From Streptococcus sp. (lineage in GTDB: Bacteria; Bacillota; Bacilli; Lactobacillales; Streptococcaceae), in the NCBI GenBank assembly GCA_030528055.1, contig JAUMZQ010000007.1:1-64000 (forward strand): 64,000 nt of DNA, given 5' to 3'. Position 1 is the stretch's first letter. Each line of letters opens with the position of its first letter. Position numbers and translations under genes: made by a program. This document shows positions 52,441 through 61,329 of this stretch, one piece after another. Below the pieces are notes generated by a model that was not told the DNA's origin, did not search any database, and saw only the letters and a program-made list of their open reading frames with translations.

Positions 52441-52671
52441 TTGGTAACTCTACAAATTCTTTTAACAACCTTTTATTTCATCTTGTTAATCCTTCAAGCT
52501 ATAAGTGGTTTCGATTCACCTTTTATCTACTATGGCATTGTTGCTATTCTCTTTTTATTTTGTTTCCTTAGACTATTGAATGGATATTATAAAAATAATA
52601 ATATCAAATTATCACATTTTGTGCTACATGTTATTGTTACTCTTATTATTAGCATTTTAATGAAATATTGA
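52441..52671 (+). CDS. Small hydrophobic membrane protein, tentative
   Basis: 76 codons from TTG with about three membrane segments (LLTTFYFILLILQ; YYGIVAILFLFCFLRLL; VLHVIVTLIISILM). No RBS precedes the TTG, but TATAAT lies at 52427-52432, 9 bases before it, so expression as a near-leaderless message is conceivable. No family recognised. It could also be a chance frame in AT-rich DNA. Confidence 0.4.
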   Translation: MVTLQILLTTFYFILLILQAISGFDSPFIYYGIVAILFLFCFLRLLNGYYKNNNIKLSHFVLHVIVTLIISILMKY

Positions 52672-52755
52672 AAATTTATAGAATTTTTATTCTTTCACAT
52701 TTTGATAGATTTTATGATAAAATAAACATAACTGAGTGATGTGTGAGGTAGAAAA

Positions 52756-53175
52756 ATGGAAAAAACATTTTTTATTATAAAACCAGATGGTGTTCGTCGA
52801 GGTCTTATTGGTGAAGTTCTAAAGCGAATTGAAAATAGAGGTTTCCATATTGAAAAATTAGAATACCGTTCAACTGTTAGCGGAGATTTAATTGATCAAC
52901 ATTATGAACAATTAGTAAATAAATCATTTTATCCTGCTGTTCGCGAATTTATGACTTCTGGGGCAGTTGTTGTTGGTGTTATTTCTGGTGAAAAAGTTGT
53001 TGAATGCTGGCGTAGTATGATGGGATCAACTCTTCCAGAAACCGCCTTACCAGGAACAATAAGAGGCGACTTTGCTCGAGCTGCAGCGCCAAATGAAACC
53101 ATCCAAAATATTGTTCATGGATCGGATTCAGTTGAATCGGCTGATAGAGAGATTAATCTTTGGTTTAAAGAATAA
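52756..53175 (+). CDS. ndk: Nucleoside-diphosphate kinase
   Basis: 139 residues. [17 protein letters not shown] at the start and the phospho-His motif NIVHGSDS are intact; PGTIRGDFA is conserved. It balances NTP and dNTP pools. RBS gaggt (52746-52750); upstream extended -10 TGATAAAAT (52715-52723). Confidence 0.95.
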   Translation: MEKTFFIIKPDGVRRGLIGEVLKRIENRGFHIEKLEYRSTVSGDLIDQHYEQLVNKSFYPAVREFMTSGAVVVGVISGEKVVECWRSMMGSTLPETALPGTIRGDFARAAAPNETIQNIVHGSDSVESADREINLWFKE

Positions 53176-53177
53176 AA

Positions 53178-53230
53178 AAATACAGTAATTTAAGCTGAAT
53201 CTTCTAAGCTTAAAATTACTGTATTTTTAA
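53178..53230. terminator. Bidirectional terminator between ndk and pepT
   Basis: TACAGTAATTTAAGCT (53181-53195) and AAGCTTAAAATTACTGTA (53207-53223) pair with one bulge, flanked by A and T tracts. Confidence 0.8.
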
Positions 53231-53268
53231 ATTATTTATAATGCAATAATAGACATTTAATCTATTGC

Positions 53269-54507
53269 TTAATTTTTAGAAATTTCATTGTCGTAAGAAA
53301 CAATATCTATAATTGTGTCTACAGCAGATTCCATGGTTTCCAAGCTAACGTACTCAAAACGTCCGTGCATATTTTCACCACCTGCAAATAGATTTGGTGT
53401 TGGGATTCCCATGAATGAAATCTTGGAACCATCTGTTCCTCCGCGAGTAGGGTAAATCTGAACCTCAATTCCGAGATTTTCCATCACATTTTTGGCAATG
53501 GTAATAGGAGTCATATCTTTTTCAATGACCTGACGCATGTTGTAGTATTCATCTTTTAGTGTTAGCAGAACGCGTTCACCATCTAGTTTTTCATTCATTT
53601 TCGTGGCAATTGTTTTCATCAATTCTTTACGATTCTTGAATCCTTCATTTTCAAAGTCACGAACAATATAGCTAGCTGAAGCTTCCTCAACATTTCCATT
53701 TAAACTCATCAGGTGGAAAAAGCCTTCATAACCGTCTGTTTTTTCAGGAGTTTCATCCTTTGGAAGCTGATTGTGAAAATCAATGGCTAGTTGCAAAGCG
53801 TTAATCATCTGATTTTTAGCTGTTCCGGGATGAACATTGCGTCCTTGGAATTTTAATTCTGCAGCAGCAGCACTGAAAGTTTCATATTGAAGTTCACCTA
53901 GCGGACCACCATCAACGGTGTAAGCAAAATCAACATCAAAGTCCTCTGCATCAAATTTATCGGCTCCGATTCCAATTTCTTCATCTGGACCAAAACCAAC
54001 ACGGATTTCAGCATGTTTGATTTCTGGATGTGCATTCAGATACTCAATAGCTGTCATGATTTCTGCGATACCAGATTTATCATCTGCACCGAGAAGTGTT
54101 GTTCCATCAGTTGTGATTAGAGTTTGTCCCTTATATTTATTTAGATTGGAGAACTCAGCTGGATCTAGATTGAAATCTGATTGTCCCAATTTGATAATTC
54201 CACCATCATAATTTTCTATGATTTGAGGATTAACTCCTTCAGCATTAAAGTCAGCTGTATCCATATGGGAAATGAAACCAATTTTGTATTTGAAACTAGG
54301 ATCATTTGCTGGTAGCGTTCCAACAGCATACCCATTTGGAAGATAGTGAACATTTTCTAAACCAACTCGTTTCATTTCAGGGATGAGTACATTTGTTGCA
54401 AATTCTACTTGATTTTGCGTGCTGGGAGTAGTAGAAGAGTCTTTATCAGAGCGGGTATTAAATTTTACATATGTTAAGAAACGATTTAAAAGATTAGGGT
54501 ATTTCAT
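53269..54507 (-). CDS. pepT: Peptidase T (tripeptide aminopeptidase)
   Basis: 412 residues of the M20 family. Metal ligands and catalytic residues lie in [35 protein letters not shown] and [10 protein letters not shown], and [13 protein letters not shown]. It releases N-terminal residues from tripeptides in the cytoplasm. Single gene. Confidence 0.95.
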   Translation of the reverse strand: MKYPNLLNRFLTYVKFNTRSDKDSSTTPSTQNQVEFATNVLIPEMKRVGLENVHYLPNGYAVGTLPANDPSFKYKIGFISHMDTADFNAEGVNPQIIENYDGGIIKLGQSDFNLDPAEFSNLNKYKGQTLITTDGTTLLGADDKSGIAEIMTAIEYLNAHPEIKHAEIRVGFGPDEEIGIGADKFDAEDFDVDFAYTVDGGPLGELQYETFSAAAAELKFQGRNVHPGTAKNQMINALQLAIDFHNQLPKDETPEKTDGYEGFFHLMSLNGNVEEASASYIVRDFENEGFKNRKELMKTIATKMNEKLDGERVLLTLKDEYYNMRQVIEKDMTPITIAKNVMENLGIEVQIYPTRGGTDGSKISFMGIPTPNLFAGGENMHGRFEYVSLETMESAVDTIIDIVSYDNEISKN

Positions 54508-54601
54508 TATAACTCCTTTGTTATTTTATAAATGTAGTGATAGTAGTGATTTATTTATTGTTAAGATATTAAAAGTGACAAAAATAATTGCAATGACACT
54601 T

Positions 54602-55411
54602 TTATAAAATAAATTTTTCAATAGCGGTTGCCACACCGTTGTTTTCGTTACTATCTGTAACAGCATCTGCCAGCTGTTTTACATGCTCTGGAGCATTTCC
54701 CATAGCAATTCCTAGACCGGCAAATTCTAGCATTTCCAAGTCATTATTCGCATCTCCAATAGCCATGATTTCTTCTGGTTGGATAGCTAATTTATCAGCT
54801 AATTCTTTAAGGGCAGTTGCTTTGGTAACTTGTTTAGGCATAGCTTCGTAAATATATTCTTGAGAGCGAACGACACTAAAATGTTGATCTAATTGAGATT
54901 CGTATGTTTTTTGGAAATGGTCTAATTCTTTTGAAGGAGCTAAGAACATGGCTTGAAATAGAATATTTTTTCCAGAAGTAGCTTCTTCAATACTTATTTC
55001 TTTTGGAGTAGTGAACACAAGACCAGCATCATAAGTAACCAAATCACTTGGTTTTTCACCGATAATCAAATAGCGTTCTTCGTCAAAAACGGTCAATTGA
55101 ACAGATGTTTGCTTGCTAATTTCATACAGATAGAGGATATCTTCTCTACTAAGTTCGTGATAATTGACCAATTTCCAGTCCTTGCTTTGATGAGTAGCAC
55201 AACCATTATCAACAATGATATATTCGTTTTCTGAACCAAGTCCAAGTTGTTGGTAGTAAGGTTTTACTCCAACCAATGGTCTACCTGTACAAAGAACTAA
55301 TTTAACTCCTTTCTCTATTGCTTGGTGGATAGCACGGATATGAGCTTGCGGAATTTCCTTTTTATTATTTAAAAGAGTGCCATCCATATCCAATGCGATG
55401 AGTTTTATCAT
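54602..55411 (-). CDS. Cof-type HAD-family phosphatase
   Basis: 269 residues. HAD motifs: LDMDGTLLNN (nucleophile Asp), CTGRPL, KATAL.ELA with Lys, and GDANNDLEML. C2-type cap between motifs. Resembles YidA-like sugar-phosphate phosphatases. A weak hairpin (AAAAGTG 54571-54577 and CACTTTT 54597-54603) at the 3' end may terminate it. Confidence 0.88.
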   Translation of the reverse strand: MIKLIALDMDGTLLNNKKEIPQAHIRAIHQAIEKGVKLVLCTGRPLVGVKPYYQQLGLGSENEYIIVDNGCATHQSKDWKLVNYHELSREDILYLYEISKQTSVQLTVFDEERYLIIGEKPSDLVTYDAGLVFTTPKEISIEEATSGKNILFQAMFLAPSKELDHFQKTYESQLDQHFSVVRSQEYIYEAMPKQVTKATALKELADKLAIQPEEIMAIGDANNDLEMLEFAGLGIAMGNAPEHVKQLADAVTDSNENNGVATAIEKFIL

Positions 55412-55633
55412 AAAAAAACATCCTCTTTTCTACTGATTTTCTGTGATTATTATAGCATAATTAAGGGAAAATAGTAGGTGTTTTCCTAGAATAAATAGAT
55501 TATTCAGTTAAAAATTAGAAAATAAGAAATTGCAACCTATTTACTTTAGGAGTTCTTTACTTGTTTCATGTCAACTTATACTCTATTCAGTTTTATGATA
55601 TAATGGAGAGAGTACCCTAAAAGGAATAAAAGG

Positions 55634-57457
55634 ATGAACATAGAAGATTTAAAGAAGAGACAAGAAAAAATCAGAAATTTTTCGATTATTGCACACATTG
55701 ATCATGGGAAATCAACACTTGCAGATAGAATTTTAGAAGCGACTGAAACAGTTTCCAGTAGGGAAATGCAAGCACAGTTATTAGATAGTATGGATTTGGA
55801 GCGTGAACGAGGAATCACTATCAAACTGAATGCGATTGAGTTGAATTATAAAGCCAAAGATGGGGAAACCTATATTTTTCATTTGATTGATACCCCAGGA
55901 CATGTGGATTTTACTTATGAGGTTTCTCGCTCACTTGCTGCTTGTGAAGGGGCTATTTTAGTTGTTGATGCAGCTCAAGGAATTGAAGCCCAGACATTAG
56001 CAAATGTTTATCTAGCTTTAGACAATGATTTGGAAATTTTGCCAGTTATTAACAAAATTGATTTACCAGCAGCTGATCCGGAGCGAGTGCGACACGAGAT
56101 TGAAGATGTTATTGGTTTAGATGCTAGTGAAGCGGTGCTAGCTTCGGCAAAATCTGGTATTGGTATTGAGGATATTTTAGAACAGATTGTTGAAAAAGTT
56201 CCAGCTCCGTCAGGAAGTGTAGAAAGTCCATTAAAAGCACTGATTTTTGATTCAGTCTATGACAGTTATCGTGGGGTAATTCTTCAAGTTCGTGTAATGG
56301 ACGGAGTTGTCAAACCCGGTGATACCATTCAATTAATGAGTAACAATAAAACATTTGATGTAACAGAAGTGGGGATTTTTACACCCAAAGCTGTTGGACG
56401 AGATTTTTTAGCTACAGGAGACGTGGGGTATATTGCTGCTTCTATCAAAACTGTACAAGATACTCGTGTGGGTGATACCGTAACTTTAGCTTCAAATCCT
56501 GCAACTGAAGCTTTACATGGATACAAGCAAATGAACCCTATGGTTTTTGCAGGACTTTATCCTATTGAAACAAATAAGTACAATGATCTACGCGAAGCTT
56601 TGGAGAAATTACAGCTGAATGATGCTAGTTTACAATTTGAACCCGAAACTTCACAGGCTTTAGGATTTGGATTCCGTTGTGGATTTTTAGGTCTTCTTCA
56701 TATGGATGTTATTCAAGAGCGGCTAGAACGTGAATTCAATATTGATTTAATCATGACAGCTCCTTCAGTAATTTATGAAGTGGATATGACGGATAATCAA
56801 ATAATTGAAGTTTCTAATCCTAGTGAATTTCCTGATCCGACTAAAATTGAATCTATTAAAGAGCCTTATGTTAAAGCTCAAATTATGGTGCCACAGGAAT
56901 TTGTCGGAGCTGTAATGGAATTGGCTCAACGTAAGCGTGGTGATTTTGTGACGATGGATTATATTGATGAAAATCGGGTCAATGTTATTTATCATATCCC
57001 TCTTGCTGAAATTGTTTTTGATTTCTTTGACAAGTTAAAATCTTCTACTAGAGGTTATGCAAGTTTTGATTATGAAATTTCAGAATATCGCAAATCAAGC
57101 TTGGTGAAAATGGATATTCTCTTAAATGGTGATAAAGTGGATGCACTTAGCTTTATAGTCCATAAAGAATTTGCTTACGAAAGGGGAAAATTGATTGTTG
57201 ATAAATTGAAAAAAATTATCCCTCGTCAACAATTTGAAGTTCCGATTCAAGCTGCAATAGGACAAAAAATTGTTGCTAGAACAGATATTAAAGCTTTGAG
57301 AAAAAACGTTTTAGCTAAATGTTATGGTGGAGACGTTTCACGTAAGCGTAAACTACTGGAAAAACAAAAAGCAGGTAAAAAACGTATGAAAGCTATTGGA
57401 TCGGTTGAAGTACCACAAGAGGCATTCCTAAGTGTGCTTTCTATGGATGAAGAATAA
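55634..57457 (+). CDS. lepA: Elongation factor 4 (LepA)
   Basis: 607 residues. GTPase motifs [21 protein letters not shown] and NKIDLP are intact, and the LepA-specific C-terminal domain (about 490-607, [25 protein letters not shown] region) is present. It back-translocates stalled ribosomes. Extended -10 TGaTATAAT at 55596-55604. Confidence 0.97.
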   Translation: MNIEDLKKRQEKIRNFSIIAHIDHGKSTLADRILEATETVSSREMQAQLLDSMDLERERGITIKLNAIELNYKAKDGETYIFHLIDTPGHVDFTYEVSRSLAACEGAILVVDAAQGIEAQTLANVYLALDNDLEILPVINKIDLPAADPERVRHEIEDVIGLDASEAVLASAKSGIGIEDILEQIVEKVPAPSGSVESPLKALIFDSVYDSYRGVILQVRVMDGVVKPGDTIQLMSNNKTFDVTEVGIFTPKAVGRDFLATGDVGYIAASIKTVQDTRVGDTVTLASNPATEALHGYKQMNPMVFAGLYPIETNKYNDLREALEKLQLNDASLQFEPETSQALGFGFRCGFLGLLHMDVIQERLEREFNIDLIMTAPSVIYEVDMTDNQIIEVSNPSEFPDPTKIESIKEPYVKAQIMVPQEFVGAVMELAQRKRGDFVTMDYIDENRVNVIYHIPLAEIVFDFFDKLKSSTRGYASFDYEISEYRKSSLVKMDILLNGDKVDALSFIVHKEFAYERGKLIVDKLKKIIPRQQFEVPIQAAIGQKIVARTDIKALRKNVLAKCYGGDVSRKRKLLEKQKAGKKRMKAIGSVEVPQEAFLSVLSMDEE

Positions 57458-57523
57458 ATTGTATAATAATCTTTTACTACGATACCGTTGAACGACAATA
57501 AAGACGATAAAGAGGAAAGAAAT

Positions 57524-58192
57524 ATGAAAAAAAAATATCTATTTGCGATACTACTAGTTTCTGTTGGCATGGTTCTAAGTTCTTGCTCATTGATAGGGCG
57601 TTCCTTATATAATAGTTACAAAAATTCTCAGTCTTCTAAGGGCAATGATTTTTCCATTCCGGATGATTTTGAAGATGAAGATGAGGATGAAAGCGATTCT
57701 AGTTCAGAATACAGTTTTTCACTAACGGATACCAAAAGAATTGGATCAGCTGAACATGGTTATGTTGATGTTCCAAAGGAATGGGTGAAATTTACCGATT
57801 TGGACGGTGATGGCAGTGCTCTTCAATATTCAGACCTCTCAGGTCAAAATATTGTCACCTTGAATTCTTACACGAAAGAGACATCAAACATTGAAGAGGG
57901 AGAGGAATTCTCAGCTAAAACCATTGCTGAGCGCATTTATGGTCATGAAGAAGAACAAGAAGGGGTGACTGACCTATGGGGAGAAAAAACGACCGTCGTT
58001 GGTCACGAAGCCTATAAAATAAATGTTACGTTTGAATCAGATAAAATTTTAGTTTGTTGGCTTTTTAAAGTAGATGAAAAAGTTTATTTTGTTAGCTTTG
58101 AAGGTGATGAACAATTTTTACCAGCATTTACACAATATATTGAAAAAGATTGGTCGCTTACAGAAAATGCAAATAGAAAATCAGATATTTAA
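57524..58192 (+). CDS. Lipoprotein of unknown function
   Basis: 222 residues with a type II signal peptide and lipobox VLSSC (Cys 21). An acidic Ser/Asp/Glu-rich spacer (about 45-62) precedes a globular domain (HGYVDVPKEWVKF... YFVSFEGDEQFLPAFTQYIE). Start ATG 57524 with RBS aggaaag; a TTG at 57488 upstream has no RBS. A small hairpin (58197-58217) follows the stop. Likely outer-membrane-leaflet anchored; no known family. Confidence 0.78.
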   Translation: MKKKYLFAILLVSVGMVLSSCSLIGRSLYNSYKNSQSSKGNDFSIPDDFEDEDEDESDSSSEYSFSLTDTKRIGSAEHGYVDVPKEWVKFTDLDGDGSALQYSDLSGQNIVTLNSYTKETSNIEEGEEFSAKTIAERIYGHEEEQEGVTDLWGEKTTVVGHEAYKINVTFESDKILVCWLFKVDEKVYFVSFEGDEQFLPAFTQYIEKDWSLTENANRKSDI

Positions 58193-58298
58193 TTGAATAG
58201 AAAAACTATTTTTCTATGTCTATTGATGTAAAAAATAAATTCTATAATACTTTTATAAATATCTTGCATCTAATACTTTCTAGAAAGGAAATTTTCCC

Positions 58299-58988
58299 TT
58301 GCAGTATAAATTTTTATTATTTGACTTAGACCATACTTTGTTTGACTTTGATAGTGCTGAGGACATCGCGCTATCAAATCTTCTGAAAGAGCAAGGTGTA
58401 GCTGAAATTCAAGCCTACAAAGATTATTATGTTCCAATGAATAAACAACTTTGGCGTGACTTGGAAGATGGAAAAATTACCAAGAAAGAATTAATTCAGT
58501 CACGATTTTCTAAATTATTTGCATATTTTGGTATTGAAAAAGATGGTGTCCTCTTGGCAAAAAGTTACCAACATCACTTATCGCAACAAGGGCAAATTTA
58601 TGAAGGTGTAGAGCAATTATTGGATACATTGACTGATAAACAATATGAACTGTATGCTGCTACTAATGGGATCGACTTTATTCAAACGAGACGGTTACTT
58701 CATTCAGGCATTGCACCTTATTTTAATCAGGTTTTTATTTCAGATCGATTGCAAGTTCAAAAACCTTTACCAGCCTTTTATGATAAAATTGCCAAACAAA
58801 TACCAAATTTTAAGAAGGAAGAAGCTTTAATGATTGGAGATTCTTTGTCAGCGGATATTGCAGGAGGAACTAAGGCGGGCATTGATACGGTTTGGTATAA
58901 TCCTGAAAATACTTTAAACACTACAGATTATCAGCCGACTTATACAGTTCGTTCATACAATGAATTAATGGCTTTATTAGTAAAATAG
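58299..58988 (+). CDS. yjjG: YjjG family noncanonical pyrimidine nucleotidase
   Basis: 229 residues. TTG start with RBS gaaagga (58283-58289); the encoded MQYKFLLFDLDHTLFDFD matches the family N-terminus. HAD motifs: FDLDHTLFD, AATNG, and GDSLSADIAGG. It dephosphorylates noncanonical nucleotides. Ends before the terminator upstream of rpsP. Confidence 0.85.
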   Translation: MQYKFLLFDLDHTLFDFDSAEDIALSNLLKEQGVAEIQAYKDYYVPMNKQLWRDLEDGKITKKELIQSRFSKLFAYFGIEKDGVLLAKSYQHHLSQQGQIYEGVEQLLDTLTDKQYELYAATNGIDFIQTRRLLHSGIAPYFNQVFISDRLQVQKPLPAFYDKIAKQIPNFKKEEALMIGDSLSADIAGGTKAGIDTVWYNPENTLNTTDYQPTYTVRSYNELMALLVK

Positions 58989-59050
58989 ATACAAGATTCA
59001 TATTTTTAAATCAATAATGAACCAATTTGAGATTATTACGGTAAAAAAAT

Positions 59051-59086
59051 AAAACTCTGTCAAGAAAAAAACTTGACAGAGTTTTT
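59051..59086 (+). terminator. Terminator after yjjG, overlapping the rpsP promoter
   Basis: AAAACTCTGTCAAG (59051-59064) and CTTGACAGAGTTTT (59072-59085) pair perfectly around seven A, then a T tail. Confidence 0.88.
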
Positions 59087-59100
59087 AAAAGTGATATAAT
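59073..59100 (+). promoter_or_regulatory. Promoter of rpsP-khpA
   Basis: -35 TTGACA (59073-59078) lies inside the right arm of the preceding terminator. A 16-bp spacer leads to -10 TATAAT (59095-59100). Confidence 0.8.
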
Positions 59101-59167
59101 AAGGATTGTGTTTAATAGTTTTGCTATTTAACTAAAGAAATAAAATGTAGAAAAGAGAAATCTATCA

Positions 59168-59440
59168 ATGGCAGTTAAAATTCGCTTAACTCGTATGGGT
59201 TCTAAGAAAAAACCTTTTTATCGTATTAATGTTGCAGACTCACGTTCACCTCGTGATGGACGTTTTATTGAAACAGTTGGAACTTATAACCCACTTGTTG
59301 AAGAAAATCAAGTAACCTTGAAAGAAGACCGTGTACTTGAATGGTTAGGAAATGGTGCACAACCATCTGATACTGTTCGTAACATTCTTTCAAAAGCTGG
59401 AGTTATGAAAAAATTCCACGATTCAAAATACTCTAAATAA
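59168..59440 (+). CDS. rpsP: 30S ribosomal protein S16
   Basis: 90 residues, [20 protein letters not shown], the standard bS16 sequence. The RBS is weak (aaaagaga). A short dyad in the leader (about 59112-59131, TTAATAG/CTATTTAA) could have a regulatory role. Operon with khpA. Confidence 0.97.
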   Translation: MAVKIRLTRMGSKKKPFYRINVADSRSPRDGRFIETVGTYNPLVEENQVTLKEDRVLEWLGNGAQPSDTVRNILSKAGVMKKFHDSKYSK

Positions 59441-59462
59441 CAATAGAATTGTAGGGTGATAT

Positions 59463-59702
59463 ATGGACACGATTGAAAATCTAATTATTGCAATAGTAAA
59501 ACCGTTGATTTCAAAGCCAGATGCTTTAACGATTAAGATTGAGGATACTCCAGATTTTATAGAATATCATCTAGATCTTGATGCAAGTGATGTTGGACGT
59601 GTTATTGGTCGGAAGGGCCGTACTATTTCTGCGGTAAGAACGATTGTTTACTCTGTCCCAACTGAATACAAGAAAGTTAGAATCGTTATTGACGAAAAGT
59701 AA
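59463..59702 (+). CDS. khpA: KH domain RNA-binding protein KhpA
   Basis: 79 residues, one KH domain with the [17 protein letters not shown] motif. KhpA pairs with KhpB to bind RNA and control cell elongation in streptococci. RBS gggtga; 22 bp after rpsP. Followed by a terminator. Confidence 0.95.
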   Translation: MDTIENLIIAIVKPLISKPDALTIKIEDTPDFIEYHLDLDASDVGRVIGRKGRTISAVRTIVYSVPTEYKKVRIVIDEK

Positions 59703-59725
59703 AGGATACAGTTATTCATTGCTTC

Positions 59726-59774
59726 AGATTGAAGATAAATCAAATTAATGATTTTCTTCAATCTTTTTATTTTT
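59726..59774 (+). terminator. Terminator after khpA
   Basis: AGATTGAAGA (59726-59735) pairs with TCTTCAATCT (59755-59764), extended inward by AAATC/GATTT, followed by a T-rich tail. Confidence 0.8.
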
Positions 59775-59866
59775 AAATGAGTCAATAAAATTTAGTAAAA
59801 TAAATAGATGGTATATATGAAGAAGAAACAGTTCCTAATTTGCAACTGAATAAAACAACTTTTATC

Positions 59867-59895
59867 TTGTATCCTGTTTTTAATGATGATAAAAT
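59867..59895 (+). promoter_or_regulatory. Promoter of rimM-trmD
   Basis: -35 TTGTAT (59867-59872), 17-bp spacer, extended -10 TGaTAAAAT (59887-59895). Confidence 0.75.
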
Positions 59896-59927
59896 AAACA
59901 AAATAAATCAAAGTATTTGGAGAAACT

Positions 59928-60446
59928 ATGAACTATCTTAATGTTGGAAAAATTGTGAATACACAAGGTTTACAAGGAGAAATGCGTGTATTGAGTGTTT
60001 CAGATTTTACAGAAGAACGTTTTAAAAAAGGAGCAATTTTGGCACTTTTTGATGATAAAGATTCTTTTGTGCGAAATGTTGAGATTGCTAGTCACCGCAA
60101 ACAAAAGAACTTTGATATTATTAAATTTAAAGATATGTACCACATTAATGCTATTGAAAAATATAAAAACCATACACTGAAAGTTTCCGTTGAAAGTTTG
60201 TCAGGCTTGGATGACGGAGAATTTTACTATCATGAAATCATTGGTTTAGATGTTTATGAGAATGATCATCTGATTGGTCAAATCAAAGAAATATTGCAAC
60301 CGGGTGCTAACGATGTTTGGGTTGTACAGCGTAAAGGAAAAAAGGATTTATTACTCCCCTACATTCCTCCAGTTATTTTAAATGTTGATATTAAAGCTAA
60401 CCGTGTGGATGTTGAGTTGTTGGAAGGTTTAGATGATGAAAATTGA
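59928..60446 (+). CDS. rimM: Ribosome maturation factor RimM
   Basis: 172 residues: N-terminal RimM domain ([19 protein letters not shown]) and PRC-barrel ([15 protein letters not shown]... DVWVVQ... [10 protein letters not shown]). It helps 16S rRNA processing and binds S19. RBS tggag (59918-59922). Overlaps trmD. Confidence 0.96.
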   Translation: MNYLNVGKIVNTQGLQGEMRVLSVSDFTEERFKKGAILALFDDKDSFVRNVEIASHRKQKNFDIIKFKDMYHINAIEKYKNHTLKVSVESLSGLDDGEFYYHEIIGLDVYENDHLIGQIKEILQPGANDVWVVQRKGKKDLLLPYIPPVILNVDIKANRVDVELLEGLDDEN

Positions 60447-61155
60447 TATTTTAACTTTATTTCCCGAGATGTTTTCACCGTTAGAACACTCCATCGTAGG
60501 GAAAGCAAGAGAAAAAGGTCTATTAAATATTACTTATCATAATTTTCGCCAATACGCCGAAAAATCTCGTCATGTTGATGATGAACCATACGGTGGTGGT
60601 CAAGGAATGCTTTTGCGGGCACAACCTATTTTTGATACTTTTGATAACATTCAGAAAAACAATCCGCGTGTTATTCTTTTAGACCCTGCTGGTCGCACCT
60701 TTAACCAAAGAGAAGCAGAAAATCTATCCAAAGAGAAAGAGTTAATTTTTATTTGTGGGCATTATGAAGGGTATGACGAACGAATTAAATCTTTAGTGAC
60801 TGATGAATTATCTCTAGGCGATTATGTTCTAACAGGTGGTGAACTAGCTGCTATGACTATGGTTGATGCTATTGTTCGCTTGATTCCAGAGGTTATTGGA
60901 AAAGAAGTGAGTCATACGGAAGATAGTTTCTCATCAGGACTTTTGGAATATCCTCAGTACACTCGTCCTTATAATTTTCGTGGCATGGAAGTTCCAGATG
61001 TACTAATGAGTGGACATCACGAAAACATTCGAAAATGGCGATTATACGAAAGTTTGAAAAAAACTTACGAAAAACGACCAGATTTATTAAAAAATTATCA
61101 ATTGACAAAAGAAGAAGAGCAGATGTTGGAATTGATTATTCAAAAAAATAGATAA
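60436..61155 (+). CDS. trmD: tRNA (guanine-N1)-methyltransferase
   Basis: 239 residues. SPOUT family; [20 protein letters not shown] and [13 protein letters not shown] motifs are intact. It methylates G37 next to the anticodon and prevents frameshifting. ATG 60436 (8 nt from RBS ggaagg) preferred over the adjacent ATG 60433. It overlaps rimM. Confidence 0.96.
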   Translation: MKIDILTLFPEMFSPLEHSIVGKAREKGLLNITYHNFRQYAEKSRHVDDEPYGGGQGMLLRAQPIFDTFDNIQKNNPRVILLDPAGRTFNQREAENLSKEKELIFICGHYEGYDERIKSLVTDELSLGDYVLTGGELAAMTMVDAIVRLIPEVIGKEVSHTEDSFSSGLLEYPQYTRPYNFRGMEVPDVLMSGHHENIRKWRLYESLKKTYEKRPDLLKNYQLTKEEEQMLELIIQKNR

Positions 61156-61329
61156 AATATTAAAAGATTATCATGTCAAATGAGGTCAAATGTCACATAA
61201 ATGTAATATAACTTAAAGGGAAATAAAAACCCTTATACTGGAAAAAAACGCTTATTTGTGTTAATATACTAGTATATGGGGAATTATACCCTAGATATTG
61301 TGATATATGAATAAGAAGAAGGAAAAATT
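61156..61329 (+). promoter_or_regulatory. Regulatory region of the PgrA-type surface protein
   Basis: Direct repeats GTCAAATG at 61175-61182 and 61185-61192 (10-bp period). A dyad AAGGG/CCCTT brackets 61216-61234. TATACT boxes lie at 61235-61240 and 61265-61270, the second inside the perfect palindrome ATATACTAGTATAT (61264-61277). No convincing -35 is visible for either. Confidence 0.5.

Noticed and set aside
59780..59927. Stop-free stretch of about 47 codons upstream of rimM reading GIYEEETVPNLQLNKTTF
   Set aside because: It has no usable start codon or RBS, and the rimM promoter lies within it. It may be a gene remnant, but I cannot support that.
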